Positions 1 to 8,810 of a DNA stretch of 64,000 bases are shown one piece after another (within the stretch, counting starts at the first letter, position 1; every line of letters starts with the position of its first letter). The stretch lies in NCBI GenBank assembly GCA_013364255.1, contig CP054936.1:248001-312000 (forward strand). Reading direction: 5' to 3'. Source of the stretch: Streptomyces seoulensis (GTDB lineage: Bacteria; Actinomycetota; Actinomycetes; Streptomycetales; Streptomycetaceae). The notes beneath the pieces were generated by a model. It was given only the letters and a program-made list of their open reading frames with translations. It was not told the DNA's origin and made no database searches. A program made the position numbers and the translations under genes.

Positions 1-1
1 A

Positions 2-529
2 CCGGGCTCCGACTTCCGCGCCCTGCAACAGCATCCGGTCACCCAGGTCTCCTGGCACGACGCGGCCGCGTACTGCGCCTGGTCGGGTACCCGGCTGCCC
101 ACCGAGGCGGAGTGGGAGTACGCGGCCCGGGGCGGCCTGGAGCGCAAGCGGTACCCCTGGGGCGACGAACTCGCGCCACGGGGACGGGAGATGCTCACCA
201 TCTGGCAGGGCGACTTCCCCCGGGCGGCGCCCGGCGCGCGCAACGGCACCTCGCCGGTGCGCTCGCACCGCCCCAACGGGTTCGGCCTGCACCACACGGT
301 CGGCAACGTGTGGGAGTGGTGCGCCGACTGGTTCAGCCCGGACCACCACCGCACCGGCCCCCGCGAGGCCCCGACCGGTCCCCCTGCCGGCACGGCACGG
401 GTGATGCGCGGCGGCTCACACCTGTGCCACGTCTCGTACTGCAACCGCTACCGGGTCGCGGCGCGCAGTTCCAACACGCCGGACAGTTCGACGGGGAACA
501 TCGGGTTCCGGGTGGCCCGGTCGCGCTGA
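2..529 (+). CDS. Formylglycine-generating enzyme, C-terminal part (5' truncated by window edge)
   Basis: The last 175 residues of a formylglycine-generating enzyme (FGE/sulfatase-modifying factor family) are visible in an open frame that enters from the left edge. Family enzymes oxidise a cysteine in the CxPxR motif of sulfatases to formylglycine, using O2 and copper. The sequence shows the family blocks RLPTEAEWEYAAR, YPWGDE, GNVWEWCADW and a C-terminal GFRVARS. The two catalytic cysteines lie in SHLCHVSYCNRYR (about 418-450), with the C-x4-C spacing of active aerobic FGEs rather than of cysteine-less paralogues. A sulfatase partner would be expected upstream, outside the window. The family call is secure; the start cannot be seen. 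Confidence 0.93.
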   Translation, partial: PGSDFRALQQHPVTQVSWHDAAAYCAWSGTRLPTEAEWEYAARGGLERKRYPWGDELAPRGREMLTIWQGDFPRAAPGARNGTSPVRSHRPNGFGLHHTVGNVWEWCADWFSPDHHRTGPREAPTGPPAGTARVMRGGSHLCHVSYCNRYRVAARSSNTPDSSTGNIGFRVARSR

Positions 530-660
530 GGAGGTCGAGCGGGCAGGAGTGCGGCGGCAGCGGCACGTCGGACGTGCGCCGGGCGCGCCGGCCGCGGACG
601 ACGGGGGGAGCCTTCTGCTTCACGTCGGTGTCTTCCACCCCCGCGGCTTCCGGTGTCCGC

Positions 661-2001
661 TCAGAAGAGTGCCTGGCCTTCGCTGTCGGTGTCCGCGACG
701 ACCGGGCGGGGCTGGGCCGGGAGGTCGTCGAGGCGGTCGGGGCCGGCCGCGGCGGCGACGGCGGGGGCCGTCTCGGCCAGCCAGACGCTGAACCGTTCCG
801 CGGCCTCACGGTAGGGGATCCGCGCCAGGACGCGGTGCTCGCCGGAGGGGCAGCAGTCGACGGCGACGGTGAGCAGGCAGGAACGGGGCGCGTTCTGGCT
901 CCCCGTCCAGGACACGCGCAGGACGCCGCAGGGCTTGCGTCCGCGGGGGGCGCGGTGGGTCGGCCGCAGTGATCGGCAGGCTATGTCGGCGGTCCATGCG
1001 GCGAGGTGCGGCAGGGGCAGGGTGGTGCGTGCGCGGCAGCCGGGGCAGCGGTGCCAGTGGCGGAGCCAGTCGTGGGTGTCGGTGTGGAAGAGGCGTGTGT
1101 AGTGGTTCGCCACGCGGATGTCGTTGCCGTACAGGTGGTCGGGGCGTTCCTGTGTGTTGCAGGACTGGCAGAGGGGGGCGCGGACGTAGCCGTGTTCGTG
1201 GCAGTGGTCGAGAACGGTGGCGGGCGCGGTGCGGCAGACGGCGCATGTCCACCCGGCGACCCTGCGGGAGGTGCCGGGCCTTCTGCTGAGCTGCGCGTAC
1301 AGCTGGCCTTCCAGCTCTTTGTCGTACGGGCGCGGTGAGGCGGTGGCGGGGTCCTCGGGGCTGGTCGTCCGCCGACCGCCGGCGTCCCGGGCGCGTGGGG
1401 GGCGGGACGGCTCGGTGGCGGCTGTGCCTGCCCGGTGGGTCCTCGCGGCTCGCACCCACTGCGTCTCGGTGTGCTCGGCCGCGTCGAGCAGTCTGACCAC
1501 GGCGCGCGGCAGCCACCAGGTGGGCCGCGTCCCGTCGCGGGTCTGCTCCACGAGGATCCGCCGCCAGTCGATCCCCGCCAGAGGGTACGGCCGGTCCGCT
1601 GCCCGACCCGCTGTCCGCTCGGGGCCGCCCCGCTCCGTCAGTTCCCGCTCGATGCGCCGGCGCCACCGCAGCGCTGTCTCCTCGTCGCGCTCCTGCCCCG
1701 GTGTTCCACGGAACGGGCCGATGCGGACCAGATCCCGCCGGTCCACCCGGATCGCGCTCAGTTCCGCGGCCGCCCGGCGTACCTCGGTCTCCGCCACGGT
1801 CCACTGACCGCTGTCCGCCCTCACCGTCGTCACCGCCCGGTCGCCGAGCAGGACGTATCCCGCTCGGACGCCGGCAGGAGAGCGGGTGAATGCCCCGGAA
1901 GCGGTCGGCACGGCACTGCCCGCCGTCACCTCGACCCACAGGGCGTCCGCGGCGCCCAAGGAGATCAGGCCATGGTGACCGGGCATGACGCGCTCTGACA
2001 T
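661..2001 (-). CDS. Endonuclease VII (HNH)-domain protein
   Basis: 446-residue protein. Its centre, about residues 250-320, carries the recombination endonuclease VII signature: a CxxC pair (CAVC), then DHCHEHGYVRAPLC and a second CxxC (CQSC) followed by N. That is a zinc-bound beta-beta-alpha-metal nuclease core with DHCH as the catalytic segment. In phage T4 the family resolves branched DNA; actinobacterial chromosomes carry many uncharacterised versions. The roughly 240-residue N-terminal part is not recognised. The C-terminal part has another CPGC pair and extra cysteines, perhaps a second metal site. The ATG at 2001 has no obvious ribosome-binding site, and an in-frame ATG at 1986 is possible. 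The gene is convergent with the FGE gene and lies alone. The nuclease domain is clear; the biological role is unknown. Confidence 0.75.
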   Translation of the reverse strand: MSERVMPGHHGLISLGAADALWVEVTAGSAVPTASGAFTRSPAGVRAGYVLLGDRAVTTVRADSGQWTVAETEVRRAAAELSAIRVDRRDLVRIGPFRGTPGQERDEETALRWRRRIERELTERGGPERTAGRAADRPYPLAGIDWRRILVEQTRDGTRPTWWLPRAVVRLLDAAEHTETQWVRAARTHRAGTAATEPSRPPRARDAGGRRTTSPEDPATASPRPYDKELEGQLYAQLSRRPGTSRRVAGWTCAVCRTAPATVLDHCHEHGYVRAPLCQSCNTQERPDHLYGNDIRVANHYTRLFHTDTHDWLRHWHRCPGCRARTTLPLPHLAAWTADIACRSLRPTHRAPRGRKPCGVLRVSWTGSQNAPRSCLLTVAVDCCPSGEHRVLARIPYREAAERFSVWLAETAPAVAAAAGPDRLDDLPAQPRPVVADTDSEGQALF

Positions 2002-2160
2002 GACGACAGGCTATCCGCCCGCTCCACGGGCGGGACAGCTCCCGCCATCGCCGTTCCGGCCGCGCTGCGGTTCGAGTGCCTCAGCTCGTGACCGGCCCGC
2101 CGGCCGCCGCCACCGCGCCCTCCCGGTACCGCTGCGGACTGACACCCCGGTCGGGTCGAT

Positions 2161-2640
2161 TCAGGTCTCCGACCGGAGCCTGTCCAGCTCGCTGCCGATC
2201 GCCTCCCGCAGTGCGTCATGCCGGGGACCGAGCCTGAACTCCTCCTCACCCCACCGTTCCCGCGGATAGCGCCATACTGGGGCGCCCACCACGTCGGCCG
2301 GCTCCCACGCGTACCGCGGCCACACATGTGCGTGCAGGAACGAGTCCGTGTTCCCCAGGATCTCCAGATTGACCCGACGGAACGACCGATCCAGCCGCCC
2401 ACAGACACGCTCGACCGCTTCCCCGAGCCGGTCCATGTCGGACAGGAACGACAGCCGCTCCGCTCTCGGCAGGTCCGACAGCCGCTGCACATCGGGGTCG
2501 TCGACGATCAGCACCGAGTAGCCCGGCAGGAACTGGACATCCCCGATCACCGCGAACCCCGACGTCAACCGCCGCAGCACGGTGGGGTTCTCACCCCTCA
2601 GCGCGGCTCCGATCCGATCCGCCCGCCAGTCGTCAGTCAT
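2161..2640 (-). CDS. HIT-superfamily protein (nucleotide hydrolase/transferase-like)
   Basis: 159-residue protein with the histidine-triad fold signature near residue 105: LEILGNTDSFLHAHVWPRY, where HAHVWPRY corresponds to the HxHxHxx motif with the last histidine replaced. The preceding segment (LPGYSVLIV, then a leucine-rich helix) matches the usual HIT/Ap4A-hydrolase-like layout. Such proteins hydrolyse or transfer nucleotides from dinucleoside polyphosphates or nucleoside phosphoramidates in the cytoplasm. Because the triad is modified, activity cannot be assumed. The gene is transcribed leftward and is not tightly coupled to its neighbours. Confidence 0.75.
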   Translation of the reverse strand: MTDDWRADRIGAALRGENPTVLRRLTSGFAVIGDVQFLPGYSVLIVDDPDVQRLSDLPRAERLSFLSDMDRLGEAVERVCGRLDRSFRRVNLEILGNTDSFLHAHVWPRYAWEPADVVGAPVWRYPRERWGEEEFRLGPRHDALREAIGSELDRLRSET

Positions 2641-2946
2641 GGCCGAAACCTATTGCGGCGATCAAGCACGCGTCAGCCGGAACCGGTACCCGGTCGATGA
2701 CCGCTGCCGACGCGTACTCTTCGGCCGCCTCGACACCCGCACCGACCTGACCGCAGAGGCGCCGGACCCGCGGCACAGCCGATCGGCCCCGTACGCACGC
2801 GTACGGGCTGTCGGCGTGGTGGGTCAGTTCCGGCAGGGCCACCAGTGGCAGGACGGACAGGGCGCACCTGCCCCACGCCTCCGCATCCCGGACTCGGACC
2901 CGGACGTATTGCGTTGGAGCACACCCCAACTCATAGGTTCGCGGAC
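2641..2946. other. Intergenic region between HIT gene and aldo/keto reductase
   Basis: 306 bases between divergent genes. It must hold the promoters for both, but no confident -35/-10 pair, operator palindrome, terminator or RNA gene was seen. Open frames crossing it show no recognisable protein family and are taken as chance frames of GC-rich DNA. Confidence 0.4.
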
Positions 2947-3957
2947 ATGCGATACATCAAACTCGGGACGACCGGACTGGAAGTCTCCGCCATCGCCCTC
3001 GGCTGCATGAGCTTCGGCGAGCCGGACCGGGGCGGCGAGCCCTGGTCGCTGGGTGCGGACGCCGGCCGGGACATCATCAGGCAGGCCCTTGAGGACGGCG
3101 TCAACTTCCTCGACACGGCCAATGGGTACAGCGCCGGAAGCAGCGAGGAGATCGTCGGCCGGGCGGTCAAGGACTTCGCCCGGCGCGAGGAGGTCGTTCT
3201 CTCCACCAAGGTCTGGATGCGGATGCGCCCCGGCCCGAACGGCGCCGGGCTGTCCCGCAAGGCGATCTTCGCCGAGCTCGACGCCTCCCTGAAGCGACTG
3301 GGGACCGACTACATCGACCTGTACCAGATCCACCGCTGGGACTACGACACCCCGATCGAGGAAACCCTCGAGGCGCTGCACGACGTGGTCAGGTCCGGCA
3401 AGGTCCGTTACATCGGGGCCTCTTCCATGTACGCCTGGCAGTTCGCCAAGGCCCTGTACCTGGCTGACCTGCACGGCTGGACCCGGTTCGTGTCGATGCA
3501 GGACCACTACAACCTCATCCACCGGGAAGCGGAGCGGGAGATGCTCCCGCTCTGCGCCGACCAGGGCATCGGCGTGATCCCGTGGAGCCCGCTGGCGCGG
3601 GGCAGGCTGACGCGGGTCCGGGACGCCGCCACGGCGCGTGCCGCGACAGACCCGGGCGGCGAGATCCTCTACCGCGACGGGGACCAGGCAGTGGCCGAGC
3701 GCGTCCATGCGATCGCGGGCAGGCGGGGTCTGTCCCCGGCCCAGGTCGCCCTGGCCTGGGTCATGCGCAACCCGGTGGTGACCTCGCCCATCGTCGGGGT
3801 CACCAAGCCGGCCCAGCTGGCCGACGCTATCGCCGCCGTGGACGTCGAACTCGACGAAGAGGAGGCCGCCTACCTGGAGGAGCCCTACCAGCCGCACGAG
3901 ACCGCCTACCTGGAGGAGTCCTTCTACAAGCCGCGCCCGGGGGCGGACTCCCGGTAG
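2947..3957 (+). CDS. Aldo/keto reductase
   Basis: 336-residue NAD(P)H-dependent oxidoreductase of the aldo/keto reductase family, which reduces aldehydes or ketones to alcohols in the cytoplasm. The ATG at 2947 gives the canonical N-terminus MRYIKLGTTGLEVS; upstream in-frame codons give a non-conserved extension. The catalytic tetrad is visible as Asp in FLDTAN, Tyr in NGYSAG, Lys in LSTKVW and His in YQIHRWD. The C-terminal cofactor segment (SPIVGVTK) and the GKVRYIGAS block are also present. The length is normal for the plant-potassium-channel-like AKR branch. A near-duplicate stretch at the C-terminus (YLEEPYQPHETAYLEESFY) looks like a small internal duplication. The gene points toward the sugar dehydrogenase and sugar porter genes; the substrate is unknown. 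Confidence 0.93.
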   Translation: MRYIKLGTTGLEVSAIALGCMSFGEPDRGGEPWSLGADAGRDIIRQALEDGVNFLDTANGYSAGSSEEIVGRAVKDFARREEVVLSTKVWMRMRPGPNGAGLSRKAIFAELDASLKRLGTDYIDLYQIHRWDYDTPIEETLEALHDVVRSGKVRYIGASSMYAWQFAKALYLADLHGWTRFVSMQDHYNLIHREAEREMLPLCADQGIGVIPWSPLARGRLTRVRDAATARAATDPGGEILYRDGDQAVAERVHAIAGRRGLSPAQVALAWVMRNPVVTSPIVGVTKPAQLADAIAAVDVELDEEEAAYLEEPYQPHETAYLEESFYKPRPGADSR

Positions 3958-4149
3958 TCCCGGTGTCGGCCTGGCGTGCGGGGGCGCCGCGGGGCCGCCT
4001 CGGCGCGGGAAGAGTCGGCGGCCCCGTGACCCGTCCGGGGGCCCGGCGGCCTGGGGCGAAGGGCCGGCCCCGGTTGCGGGCCGAGCCGACAGCGGGGAGT
4101 CTCGCTCTGTCCCCGCCCCGGGACGCGGACGGTGCAGGAGGCGGTGTGG

Positions 4150-5196
4150 ATGAAGGCGATCACGGTCGTGCCCGGCGAAGCCGGACGCGTACGGGTCGAA
4201 GAGGTCCCCGAGCCCCCGGAGCGGGACGGCGCGCTGCTGGTGGAGGGGCGGCTCCTCGGGATCTGCGGGACGGACCTCGACATCGTCGAGCACGGTTACG
4301 GGTGGCTGCCGCACGGCCAGGACCGGCTGGTGATCGGGCACGAATCGCTGGGCGCCGTCCTGGAGGCGCCGCCGGACAGCGGGTTCTCGCCCGGCGATCA
4401 CGTCGTGGGGATCGTGCGGCGGCCCGACCCCGAGCCGTGCGCCCCGTGCTCCCAGGGCGAATGGGACTTCTGCCGCAACGGCCGCTACACCGAACGCGGC
4501 ATCAAGGAACGCGACGGCTACGGCTCGCAGCGCTGGCGGGTGGAGCCGGAGTTCGCGGTGCGCGTCGATCCCGCTCTCGGCGACTGCGGGGTGCTGCTGG
4601 AACCGGCCTCGGTGCTGGCCAAGGCCTGGGAGCAGACCGACCGCATCGTCGCGCGCTCCTCCTGGCGGCCCCGTACCGCCCTGGTCACCGGGGCCGGGCC
4701 GATCGGGTTGCTGGCCGCCCTGATGGGGGTGCGGCGGGGGCTGGAGGTGCACGTCCTGGATCTGGAGGACCGGCCGCCCAAGAGCACGCTCGCCCGTGAC
4801 GTGGGAGCGGTGTTCCACACCGGTGACGTGCGTGCCGCCGGCGTCGCGCCGGACGTCGTGATCGAGTGCACGGGCCACGGCCCGCTCGTCTTCGACGCGA
4901 CGAAGGCCGCCACCCCGAACTCGGTCGTCTGCCTCACCGGCATCTCCGGCGGATCGGCGCCCGCCCCCGTCAGCACCGACGAGGCCAACAACCGCCTGGT
5001 GCTCGGCAACACCGTCGTCTTCGGCACCGTCAACGCCGCCCGCCGCCACTACGAACAGGCCGCCCGAGCCCTGGCCGAGGCCGACCGCGCCTGGCTGGAA
5101 CGCCTCATCACCCGCAAGGTCCCGATGGACTCGTACGCGGAGGCCCTGCGCAAGCACCCGGACGACGTCAAGGTCGTGGTCGACCTGCGGGCTTGA
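4150..5196 (+). CDS. Zinc-type alcohol dehydrogenase, glucose 1-dehydrogenase-like
   Basis: 348-residue medium-chain dehydrogenase. The N-terminal catalytic half has GICGTDLDIVEHGYG (zinc-ligand cysteine and neighbouring Asp), the VIGHES block and a partial structural-zinc set CAPCSQGEWDFC. The Rossmann half has VTGAGPIGLLAAL (GxGxxG) at about residue 180. The arrangement and the long substrate loop resemble glucose 1-dehydrogenases of the archaeal/bacterial Zn family, which oxidise aldoses to lactones with NAD(P)+. The ATG at 4150 is preferred because GGAGG lies 8 bases upstream; a GTG at 4132 would add six residues. The sugar porter follows 256 bases downstream in the same direction, so a joint role in uptake and oxidation of a sugar is a reasonable inference. 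The exact sugar is not shown. Confidence 0.85.
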   Translation: MKAITVVPGEAGRVRVEEVPEPPERDGALLVEGRLLGICGTDLDIVEHGYGWLPHGQDRLVIGHESLGAVLEAPPDSGFSPGDHVVGIVRRPDPEPCAPCSQGEWDFCRNGRYTERGIKERDGYGSQRWRVEPEFAVRVDPALGDCGVLLEPASVLAKAWEQTDRIVARSSWRPRTALVTGAGPIGLLAALMGVRRGLEVHVLDLEDRPPKSTLARDVGAVFHTGDVRAAGVAPDVVIECTGHGPLVFDATKAATPNSVVCLTGISGGSAPAPVSTDEANNRLVLGNTVVFGTVNAARRHYEQAARALAEADRAWLERLITRKVPMDSYAEALRKHPDDVKVVVDLRA

Positions 5197-5224
5197 GCGC
5201 GCGGCCGTACCGGACGGCCCCGCG

Positions 5225-5274
5225 TCCCTCCGACAGTCCCGCCTCCCTCCGACAGTCCCGCCTCCCTCCGACGG
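5225..5274. repeat. 19-bp tandem repeat, about 2.6 copies
   Basis: Unit TCCCTCCGACAGTCCCGCC occurs perfectly at 5225-5243 and 5244-5262, followed by a partial copy at 5263-5274. It lies in the gap between the sugar dehydrogenase and the sugar porter. No protein signal overlaps it. It may be a replication-slippage array or part of the leader of the porter mRNA; no function can be read from sequence. Confidence 0.85.
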
Positions 5275-5452
5275 ACCGGCGGAGCTGGCCGGACCGGGGA
5301 AACGTGCCGAGACTCGGCGTGGAGCCCGCCGCCGGAGCCGGCGTGCCCACCGCCCACCCTGTCGGGACGGCGCCCCGCCGGTGCCCACGTGCCGTACGGC
5401 CCTGCCCCCGCGGACGCGGCGGGCCGCCGCTCCCAGCCGAGGAGAACGACGC

Positions 5453-6901
5453 ATGCAAGCTTTCACCACGGAGCCGGGGGTCCGCGGACCGCTGGAGGCG
5501 ATCCCCGCAGCCGGGAAGCGGAAGATCCTGCGCTGGGCGGCGACGATCGCGATCGGCGGCTTCCTCTTCGGCTACGACACCGGCGTCGTCTCCGGGGCGC
5601 TGCTCTTCATCACCCGCGACTTCGGCCTGACCGCCGCCCAGCAGGGCAGCATCGTGAGCGTCCTGCTGATCGGGGCGATGGCGGGCGCGCTGGCGGCGGG
5701 CCGCGTCGCCGACCGCCTGGGCCGGCGCAGGACCCTGGCCCTGGAAGGCGTCGTGTTCGTCATCGGCACCCTGATCGCGATCTCCGCCGGCGGATACGGC
5801 ATGCTGCTGGCCGGCCGCGTGGTGCTGGGGCTGGCCGTCGGCGGCGCCTCCGCGACCGTGCCCGTCTACCTCTCGGAGATCGCCCCCGCCGAGATCCGGG
5901 GGCGGATCCTCAGCGCCAACCAGCTCATGATCACGGTCGGCATCCTCGTCTCCTACCTGATCGACCTGGCCTTCTCCGCCACCGGCGACTGGCGCGCCAT
6001 GTTCGCGGTCGGCCTGATCCCGGGCGCCGCCCTCACCCTCGGCGCGCTGCTCCTCGTGCCCGAATCACCCGTATGGCTGATCCGCAACCACCGCACCGGC
6101 GAAGTGCGGGACCTGCTCGTGTCGGTGGCCGGCGAACAGCGGGCCGACCAGCTGATCGCCAGGTTCCGGCACCGACGGGAGGAGCGGCGGCGCGCCGAGG
6201 GCTCCGGCGAGCCGGTGCTCCGGGGCTGGCGCGCCCTGACCGCGCCCGCCGTCCGCCCCGCGCTGATCGTGGGCGTCACACTGGCCGTGATCCAGCAGTT
6301 CGGCGGTATCAATACGATCATCTACTACGCGCCGACCATCATCCAGAACACGGGGCTGACCGCGTCGAACTCGATCTTCTACTCGGTGTTCATCGGCCTG
6401 ATCAACCTCGCCATGACCCTGGTGTCCATCAGATGCGTGGACCGGCTCGGCCGGCGGAAGCTGATGATCGGATCGCTGCTCGGGATGCTCGTCACCCTGA
6501 CTCTCCTCGGCCTGAGCTTCGTGGCCACGCTGCCGTCCGTGCTCTCGCTCGTCTTCATGATCCTCTACATCGCCGCCTACGCCGCCGGTGTGGGCCCGGT
6601 GTTCTGGGTGCTGGTGGGCGAGGTCTTCCCGCCCTCCGAGCGGGCCGTCGGGTCGAGCGCGTCCACGACGGTCAACTGGCTGTCGAACTTCGTGGTGAGC
6701 CAGGCGTTCCTGCCGCTGGCCGGTGTGCTCGGCCAGGGGCAGACGTTCTGGCTCTTCGGGGTGGTCTGCCTGCTCGGCCTGGGCTTCGTCGCCCGCTTCG
6801 TCCCCGAGACGAAGGACCGCGACTACGACTCCGTCGACGCCGACCTCCAGTCCCGCTTTGGACGCCGCCCGGGGTCCGCGGCGCTCAGGCAGCGAGGTTG
6901 A
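5453..6901 (+). CDS. Sugar porter family MFS transporter
   Basis: 482-residue inner-membrane transporter with 12 predicted hydrophobic segments. The sugar-porter hallmarks are all present: GFLFGYDTGVVSGALLF in TM1, GRVADRLGRRRTL after TM2, PESPVWLI at the end of the first half, QFGGINTIIYYAP in TM7, DRLGRRKLM in the second half and PETKDRD at the C-terminus. These mark proton-coupled monosaccharide or myo-inositol importers of the XylE/IolT type. The ATG at 5453 is preceded by GAGGAGAA at good spacing; upstream in-frame codons give an arginine-rich non-family extension. Its neighbour upstream is a sugar-dehydrogenase-like gene, and its stop overlaps a possible TTG start of the FUSC gene. Confidence 0.95.
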   Translation: MQAFTTEPGVRGPLEAIPAAGKRKILRWAATIAIGGFLFGYDTGVVSGALLFITRDFGLTAAQQGSIVSVLLIGAMAGALAAGRVADRLGRRRTLALEGVVFVIGTLIAISAGGYGMLLAGRVVLGLAVGGASATVPVYLSEIAPAEIRGRILSANQLMITVGILVSYLIDLAFSATGDWRAMFAVGLIPGAALTLGALLLVPESPVWLIRNHRTGEVRDLLVSVAGEQRADQLIARFRHRREERRRAEGSGEPVLRGWRALTAPAVRPALIVGVTLAVIQQFGGINTIIYYAPTIIQNTGLTASNSIFYSVFIGLINLAMTLVSIRCVDRLGRRKLMIGSLLGMLVTLTLLGLSFVATLPSVLSLVFMILYIAAYAAGVGPVFWVLVGEVFPPSERAVGSSASTTVNWLSNFVVSQAFLPLAGVLGQGQTFWLFGVVCLLGLGFVARFVPETKDRDYDSVDADLQSRFGRRPGSAALRQRG

Positions 6902-8088
6902 CGCGGGCCCCCTGGCCCCGGCGTCCGCGCGCCGCGATCCGGCGGGCCGCGGCCCGCGCGCGTCGGGCGGCCCGGGCCGCCTGCCGTCGGGTGACCGGGA
7001 GCCTGTGGCCCGTCGCGCAGCAGACGGCGGCCGCCACCCTGTCCTGGTGGATCGCCAAACACGTCATCCACCATCACCAGCCGGTCTTCGCCCCCATCAC
7101 GACCCTCGTCGCGCTGAACACCTCGCGTGGCGGGCGCGGCACGAACGCGGTGCGGTTCGTCGCGGGCGTCGTCGCGGGCGTCCTCGTCGCCGAGGCGGCC
7201 GTCGCCCTGCTCGGCGACGGATACCCCACCGTGGCGCTCGCCGTCTTCCTGGCGATCCTCGCCGCCCTGGTGGTCGGCGGCGAACGCGTCACCATCGCCC
7301 AGGCGGCCGTGAGCGCCGTCATCGCCGTCGGCACCGGCATCCAGGCCGGCTCGAACCGGGTCGTGGACGCGCTCCTCGGCGCCGGCGTGGCCCTGCTCTT
7401 CAGCCAGCTGCTGTTCCCCGCCCACCCGCTCGCCCTGCTGCGCCGCGCCGAGTCCGTCACGCTCGCCGAGCTGGCGGGAGCGCTGGCCCTGACCGCACGG
7501 GCCCTGGAGGGCGGCGACACCGCACAGCGGGAGTGGACCTGGGAGCATCTGCGCCCCGCCTACACCCGGCTGGCCGAACTCGGCGAGGCCCGCGCCGACG
7601 CCGCCACGGCCGCCCGGCGCTCGCCCCTGTGGTGGGGCCGCCGGGAGCCCATCGAGCGGGAGACCCGGTACGCGGCCGGACTGGACCTGCTGGGCGCGAG
7701 CTGTCTGACGTGCACCCGGACGCTCTTCGCCCTGGACGCCCGGGGCCGGGCCGCGTTCGCTCCGGCCGTCGGGGCGCTGTCGGACACGCTGCGGCGGCTC
7801 GCCGCCGCCCCCGGCGACCACGCGGTACGGCAGCGGGGCGCGGAAGGCGCCCTCAGGGCCGCCGCCCTCGCACCCGCCCCGGCGGCCGGGGAACCCGTCG
7901 AGCGCGCCGCGGCCGCCACCGGCTTCACGATGGTCGTCCTCGACGTCCTCGCCTTCGTCGGCGTCCCGGCCGGCGAGGCCCGGGAGGCCGTCCGCGCCCG
8001 AACCGCCCGGGTCCGGGTCGGCGCCCCGCCGACGCTCCGGTGGACCGCCGGACCGCGCCTCGGCGGCGTCCTCCGGCGCCGCCGCTGA
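6898..8088 (+). CDS. FUSC-family membrane protein
   Basis: About 396 residues. The N-terminal half contains a run of hydrophobic segments starting at AATLSWWIAK and FAPITTLVALNTSRGGRG, followed by VRFVAGVVAGVLVAEA, ALAVFLAILAALVVGG and GAGVALLFSQLLFP. This is the fusaric-acid-resistance/aromatic-acid-exporter (FUSC) layout. The C-terminal half is a soluble alpha-helical, Ala/Arg-rich domain. The start is uncertain. A TTG at 6898 overlaps the porter stop (TTGA) behind GCGAGG and gives a basic N-terminus common in this family; a GTG at 6991 is the next choice. Coupling suggests co-transcription with the sugar porter. Family members are proposed exporters of small aromatic acids; no substrate can be assigned here. 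Confidence 0.8.
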   Translation: MTRAPWPRRPRAAIRRAAARARRAARAACRRVTGSLWPVAQQTAAATLSWWIAKHVIHHHQPVFAPITTLVALNTSRGGRGTNAVRFVAGVVAGVLVAEAAVALLGDGYPTVALAVFLAILAALVVGGERVTIAQAAVSAVIAVGTGIQAGSNRVVDALLGAGVALLFSQLLFPAHPLALLRRAESVTLAELAGALALTARALEGGDTAQREWTWEHLRPAYTRLAELGEARADAATAARRSPLWWGRREPIERETRYAAGLDLLGASCLTCTRTLFALDARGRAAFAPAVGALSDTLRRLAAAPGDHAVRQRGAEGALRAAALAPAPAAGEPVERAAAATGFTMVVLDVLAFVGVPAGEAREAVRARTARVRVGAPPTLRWTAGPRLGGVLRRRR

Positions 8089-8110
8089 ACGACGGCCCGA
8101 AGGTGTCGGC

Positions 8111-8599
8111 CTAGTACGGGTTGTACATCCAGGCCGAGGTGTGGCACTTCTTCTTCGTGCAGATCTCGACGCGCATGCCGACCAGCGGCTCCTCACCCTT
8201 GAAGAGCTTGTTCAGCCAGGGCTGAGCGCCCTTCTTGCACCCCCAGGTGTTCTTGCGCCAAGGGCCCTTCCACACGTAGGACTTCTGGTTGGCGTAGCTC
8301 CACTGGCCGGCGTGGATACGCATCTTGGGACCGTCGGCGTCGCACTTGGTGTCGCGGACGGACATGCTGACGGACGCGCTGGTGCGGCCGGTGAAGGTGA
8401 CGGTGGCGCTGCCGCACGCGCCGGTGAAGCACACGTCCTTGCGCTGCTTGGCGCCCGCCTTCAGCGCGGCCGCCTGCTGTGTGCCGACCGCGGCGTGGGA
8501 GGCGGCGGACGGCGCCGCCTGGGCCGGGGCGGCGGCGACGAGCGTTCCCCCGATGACGGCCGCCGACCCGAGCAGCGCCCATGTTTTCTGCGTACGCAT
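8111..8599 (-). CDS. Small secreted protein of unknown function
   Basis: 162 residues with a clear Sec signal peptide: MRTQK, a hydrophobic core ending in VAAAPAQAAPS, with cleavage expected near residue 29. The mature protein is basic, rich in Lys/Trp/Gly and contains six cysteines (in DVCF, GACG, TKCD, WGCK, EICTKKKCH), so two or three disulfides are likely outside the cell. It ends in WMYNPY. No family was recognised. The protein is convergent with the FUSC gene, with only 22 bases between stops. The pattern fits a small extracellular structural or inhibitor-like protein, but that is only inference. Confidence 0.75.
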   Translation of the reverse strand: MRTQKTWALLGSAAVIGGTLVAAAPAQAAPSAASHAAVGTQQAAALKAGAKQRKDVCFTGACGSATVTFTGRTSASVSMSVRDTKCDADGPKMRIHAGQWSYANQKSYVWKGPWRKNTWGCKKGAQPWLNKLFKGEEPLVGMRVEICTKKKCHTSAWMYNPY

Positions 8600-8810
8600 C
8601 GCTGACTGCCTTTCCGTAGAGGCGCCGGGTGGTCGGCCCGGCAGGTGGTCGTCGCCGACAGTACGAAGAACTCACGAGCGCCGCGTCCGGTGAGGGGTGG
8701 AAACGGATCTGCACCCCCCGTCGTAGCTACCGAGTCCATACACCCTGCGCCGTACGGTGCGGGGAGGCAGCTCGTCTGCCGTGGCCCGTCGTTCTCTTCG
8801 GTCTCCGGCG

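Noticed and set aside
2060..2090. GGTTCGAGT-like T-loop sequence suggesting a tRNA
   Set aside because: No acceptor stem, D-arm or anticodon arm can be folded around it.
5389..6890. Long forward frame overlapping the sugar porter in front of the FUSC gene
   Set aside because: Only its last about 396 codons are protein-like (FUSC); the rest is an Arg/Pro-rich shadow of the porter.
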